DNA of 64,000 bases from NCBI GenBank assembly GCA_002418765.1, contig DIET01000014.1, forward strand, positions 62,001 through 126,000, given 5' to 3'. This DNA is from Peptococcaceae bacterium UBA5767 (lineage in GTDB: Bacteria > Bacillota > TC1 > UBA5767). Position numbers and translations under genes: made by a program. Below are positions 60,854 to 64,000 of the stretch, piece by piece (the first letter of the stretch is position 1; each line of letters begins with the position of its first letter). Below the pieces are notes generated by a model, which worked only from the letters and a program-made list of their open reading frames with translations, did not search any database and was not told the origin of the DNA.

Positions 60854-62191
60854 TTATGAGAACAGACCTGGAATGCGGGGAATTTTTCCACCCTTACCCA
60901 TTTGTCCGATTCTTTTCATCATTTTCTGTGTTTCTCCAAACTGTTTAAGCAAGGCATTGACTTGCTGCACAGTTGTCCCACTTCCACGAGCAATCCGCCT
61001 TCTTCGGCTGGCATCGATCAATGGGGGATTCTCTCGTTCTATCTTTGTCATAGATTGAATAATGGCCCTGTTGCGGCCTAAGCGCTTTTCGTCAATAGGC
61101 TGTTGTTTCATTTGCTTGGCCATCCCAGGGATCATGTTCATCATGTCTTCCATAGAACCCATGTTCTTCATATTCTCCATTTGTTCTAAAAAATCTTGGA
61201 GAGTAAATGAAGATTTTCGGATTTTTTCTTCCAATTCCTTGGCCTTTTTTTCATCAAAATGTTCCTGTGCACGCTCAATAAGGGTGAGAACATCTCCCAT
61301 ACCAAGAATCCTCGATGCCATTCTCTCAGGATGAAAAGCTTCCAAATCTCCAATCTTTTCCCCTGTCCCCAAAAATTTGATCGGTTTCCCAGTCACAGCC
61401 TTGGCGGAAATGGCAGCGCCACCTCTAGCATCACCATCCATCTTGCTTAAAAGCAGACCATCAATATCGAGGCCTTGGTTGAAATGCTCAGCAACATGAA
61501 GGGCATCCTGGCCTGTCATAGCATCCACCACCAAAAGAATCTCGTGTGGTTTGATCTCTTGTTTCATTTGTACCAGTTCATCCATCATCTGCTCGTCAAT
61601 ATGCATACGACCGGCCGTATCAACAAGGAGAATATCCACAGCCGATTTTTTGGCTTTTTCTATGGCTCCCTTGGCGATATCGACTGGACTTACCGAATCC
61701 CCCAGGAAAAAAACCGGAATATCCAGTGCTTCCCCTAGAACCTGTAATTGTTTGATAGCAGCAGGACGATAAACATCGCAGGCAGCCATCATCACTTTTT
61801 TATGCTCTTTCTTAAAGTGATTTGCCAATTTGGCACAAGTTGTTGATTTACCAGCACCTTGTAATCCACAAAGCATGATAATGGTCGGTGGGTTTGGTGA
61901 CAAAACAATACTCGCTTGTTCTTTGCCCATCATTGAGGTTAGCTCTTCATTCACAATCTTAATGACTTGCTGAGCCGGAGAAAGGCTCTCCATCACACGT
62001 TTGCCAATGGCTTTTTCCTTGATGTCCTGCATCATGGACTTAACAACCTTATAATTAACGTCTGCTTCCAACAAGGCAATCTGAACTTCTTTCAATGCCT
62101 TCATTACGTCATCTTCGCCAAGTGTTCCTTTTTTTTTCAGCCCAGCGAAGGCATGCTGTATTTTTTCACTCAAGGATGAGAAAATAGCCAT
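60854..62191 (-). CDS. ffh: Signal recognition particle protein Ffh
   Basis: 445 residues: N domain, GTPase with GLQGAGKSTTCAKLA, VDTAGRMHIDEQMM and SKMDGDARGGAA, then a Met-rich M domain from about residue 300 that binds 4.5S RNA and signal peptides. 10 nt after ylxM. Confidence 0.97.
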   Translation of the reverse strand: MAIFSSLSEKIQHAFAGLKKKGTLGEDDVMKALKEVQIALLEADVNYKVVKSMMQDIKEKAIGKRVMESLSPAQQVIKIVNEELTSMMGKEQASIVLSPNPPTIIMLCGLQGAGKSTTCAKLANHFKKEHKKVMMAACDVYRPAAIKQLQVLGEALDIPVFFLGDSVSPVDIAKGAIEKAKKSAVDILLVDTAGRMHIDEQMMDELVQMKQEIKPHEILLVVDAMTGQDALHVAEHFNQGLDIDGLLLSKMDGDARGGAAISAKAVTGKPIKFLGTGEKIGDLEAFHPERMASRILGMGDVLTLIERAQEHFDEKKAKELEEKIRKSSFTLQDFLEQMENMKNMGSMEDMMNMIPGMAKQMKQQPIDEKRLGRNRAIIQSMTKIERENPPLIDASRRRRIARGSGTTVQQVNALLKQFGETQKMMKRIGQMGKGGKIPRIPGLFS

Positions 62192-62201
62192 AGTTCCCCT
62201 T

Positions 62202-62537
62202 TTACAATTCTTCCAATAATTTTTTACACATCAAAAGTGCATACTCTTGTCGTTCCGGTTGTGCGCTTTGAAGATTATCTACAATCGTCTTCATTTGACG
62301 TCCCAATCTATTTTTTTGCTCGACCAATCCCAATTTACTCTCATACTCAGCCAGTACTTTTTCAGTTCGTTTGATCACATCATGTATCGCCTGACGGCTA
62401 ACCTCTAATTCAGCAGAAATTTCCCCCAATGAAAAATCCTGAAGGTAATACAGCTCCATGATTTCCCATTGATGGTCTGTCAACAACACCTTATAGGCAT
62501 CCAAACAATCAATGATTCGTATTCTCGTTTCCAGCAT
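62202..62537 (-). CDS. ylxM: YlxM family HTH protein (SRP-associated)
   Basis: 111 residues with a sigma-factor-4-like helix-turn-helix (DFSLGEISAELEVSRQAIHD). YlxM is encoded before ffh in Firmicutes and in Streptococcus modulates SRP. First gene of this ribosomal operon. Confidence 0.9.
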   Translation of the reverse strand: MLETRIRIIDCLDAYKVLLTDHQWEIMELYYLQDFSLGEISAELEVSRQAIHDVIKRTEKVLAEYESKLGLVEQKNRLGRQMKTIVDNLQSAQPERQEYALLMCKKLLEEL

Positions 62538-62577
62538 GTTGTCTCCCTGTAAAGACTTATTTCTTTACACTACACGC

Positions 62578-62606
62578 ATCATACGTCAAGGTTCAATCCT
62601 TGTCAA
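62578..62606 (-). promoter_or_regulatory. Promoter of the ylxM-ffh-rpsP-trmD-rplS operon
   Basis: Minus strand: perfect TTGACA (62601-62606), 17-base spacer, TATGAT (62578-62583). The spacer contains AACCTT facing AAGGTT at 62606-62611, a small inverted repeat around the -35. Confidence 0.8.
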
Positions 62607-62660
62607 CCTTAAAACGAATATTATTATTCCTTTTGACACTCATGTCCTTGCACCGAAAAC

Positions 62661-63953
62661 TTAAGGATAAAATATACTGGCCGCTTTGTGAGCTCGAGCA
62701 ATCAACTGCTCTTCATCGATAGTACATAGCCTGCGGTCTTTCATCAGAAATTCACCATTCACCATGGTGTGCGTCACATCCTGAGATCCTGCGGCATATA
62801 CGACATCAGTCGGTGGATACAATCCAGGTTTCATATGAATTTGCTTGCTATCAATCAAAATCAAATCAGCTCTGTTCCCTACCGCGATTTGACCAATTTT
62901 TTGAAGTTTGAGTGCTTTGGCACCTTGTACCGTTGCCATAGAAAGAACTTGCTTGACTGGAATAGCCGTAGCATCACCATGAATGCCTTTTTGCAGCAAG
63001 GCAGCGAGTCTCATTTCATGAAAAAGAGACATGTTGTTGTTATTGGCCACGCCGTCCGTACCCAATCCTACCGTAATCCCCTTCTCTAACATTTTCTTTA
63101 ACGGGGCAATACCAGAAGCCAATTTAAGATTGGCTGTTGGATTGTGTGAAACGCATACATCATTTTCATACAATATGTTGATATCATCGTCAGTAATATG
63201 TACACAATGCGCTGCCAAGGTATGTGCTTGAAACAAGCCCAGATCCCGCAAGTAAGCAACAGGGGTCTTATGGTATCGTTCTTTATAATTCATTAATTCT
63301 TCGTTTGTTTCACTAATATGAATATTGAGTCCCATATCATGTTCGAGTGCTGCATCGCGTACCATCCTCATATCGTCATCATTAACAGTATAAGGCGCAT
63401 GCGCACTTACAAAAACACTGATCAAGCCCCTCGAATGATCAGCAAATCGCCCTTTGAGGGCAATATTTTCATCCAAATTCTGACGAGTTTTGTTCTCAAC
63501 ACTCAAAACAGCCCGAGACAAAACACCCCGCATCTTTGTTTTTATAAGGAGTTCCCCTAAAATTTCTTGCTTAAAATACATATCCAAAAATGAGGTCGTG
63601 CCCGACCTGATCATCTCCGCCAATGCCATTTCATTGGCAATGCGAATCGTTTCATCTGTATGTTTGGCCTCTGCTGGCCAAATCACATCCTGCAGCCAAG
63701 ACATCAGTGTCATATCTTCTGCCATACCTCGGAACAAACTCATAGCCAAATGGGTATGGCAGTTAACAAGGCCCGGCATCAATATATGATCCTTGGCATC
63801 AATGGTCTCATCCGGCAAAAACCCCTCCGGCAAATCGCCCACACCCACGATGGTATCTCCACTAACAGCCACATGGGCTATAAACCAAATAAGATGTTCT
63901 GAAGAGTCATCCGTCATAGGAATGACTTTGGCATTTCGAAACAAGATATTCAT
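62661..63953 (-). CDS. mtaD: S-adenosylhomocysteine/5'-methylthioadenosine deaminase-type amidohydrolase
   Basis: 430 residues, metal-dependent amidohydrolase. PGLVNCHTHLAMSLFRGMAE holds the HxH metal site, SAHAPYTV and IHISETNEE further ligands, and GLGTDGVANNNNMSLFHEMR the catalytic Asp region. By family it deaminates MTA or SAH to inosyl forms; related guanine/atrazine-type enzymes are possible. ATG 63953 follows a GAGAGAG stretch; a TTG 30 bases earlier gives a poor N-terminus. The 47 bases after it to the window end hold no gene I can support. Confidence 0.85.
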   Translation of the reverse strand: MNILFRNAKVIPMTDDSSEHLIWFIAHVAVSGDTIVGVGDLPEGFLPDETIDAKDHILMPGLVNCHTHLAMSLFRGMAEDMTLMSWLQDVIWPAEAKHTDETIRIANEMALAEMIRSGTTSFLDMYFKQEILGELLIKTKMRGVLSRAVLSVENKTRQNLDENIALKGRFADHSRGLISVFVSAHAPYTVNDDDMRMVRDAALEHDMGLNIHISETNEELMNYKERYHKTPVAYLRDLGLFQAHTLAAHCVHITDDDINILYENDVCVSHNPTANLKLASGIAPLKKMLEKGITVGLGTDGVANNNNMSLFHEMRLAALLQKGIHGDATAIPVKQVLSMATVQGAKALKLQKIGQIAVGNRADLILIDSKQIHMKPGLYPPTDVVYAAGSQDVTHTMVNGEFLMKDRRLCTIDEEQLIARAHKAASIFYP

Positions 63954-64000
63954 ATCATCTCTCTCTTCTTCCTGGTGATTCAAGAAAACAAGGTATCTGT

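Overview
The window is a gene-dense, low-GC chromosomal segment of a Gram-positive bacterium, most likely an anaerobic or microaerophobic member of the Clostridia. Supporting this are a PolC-type replicase, an IspH-ribosomal protein S1 fusion, a T-box leader before hisS-aspS, FakA, Gls24 and YlxM proteins, a divergent lexA/yneA pair with Gram-positive SOS boxes, a 2-oxoacid:ferredoxin oxidoreductase, a ferredoxin-thioredoxin-reductase-type iron-sulfur protein, a ferritin-like diiron protein and a two-subunit iron-sulfur fumarase. I cannot name the genus from sequence alone. I see no rRNA genes, CRISPR arrays, insertion sequences, phage genes or replication origin.

Layout. 1-3111: 3' part of polC, which lacks the usual internal exonuclease domain. 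3191-7205: ferredoxin oxidoreductase genes, a lipoprotein and a nitroreductase-like protein. 7387-8657: a three-gene redox cassette (glutaredoxin-like, FTR-rubredoxin protein, ferritin-like protein). 8788-19414: the classic translation/RNA-metabolism block rimP-nusA-rnpM-ylxQ-infB-rbfA-nrnA-truB-ribF, then rpsO and pnp. 19496-22765: an arsenic-type operon (arsC-arsR-permease-small thioredoxin) followed by a two-gene chromate transporter. 22796-29621: rpmB, gls24-fakA, rel-dtd, a metallo-hydrolase and an Ldh2-family dehydrogenase. 29650-35498: T-box-controlled hisS-aspS, then a TcdA-like E1 enzyme, a tandem-duplicated CsoR-like protein and rarA. 35573-39514: iscR-iscS-mnmA and lrgAB. 39572-43950: a MacAB-like efflux operon, a yneA-like LysM gene and lexA. 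44091-48383: ynbB, ddl and a fumarase operon interrupted by a prsW-like gene. 48398-48513: tRNA-Arg(CCG). 48762-63953, all on the minus strand: ispH-rpsA, cmk, a HI0933-family flavoprotein, ilvC, capA, yajQ, rluB, rnhB, rbgA, lepB, then rplS-trmD-rimM-khpA-rpsP-ffh-ylxM and an S-adenosylhomocysteine/MTA-deaminase-type amidohydrolase.

Most of the window is housekeeping. The parts that depart from textbook arrangements are the exonuclease-less PolC, the tandem CsoR protein with only one intact metal site, the CYC variant of the FTR motif in the redox cassette, the T-box leader with an extra copy of a terminator arm, the prsW gene between the two fumarase subunits, and a promoter that seems to start inside the terminator hairpin of the upstream gene. 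No single cluster looks like a wholly unknown defence or mobile system. Many promoters with 17-base spacers and many perfect hairpins are readable directly and are listed.
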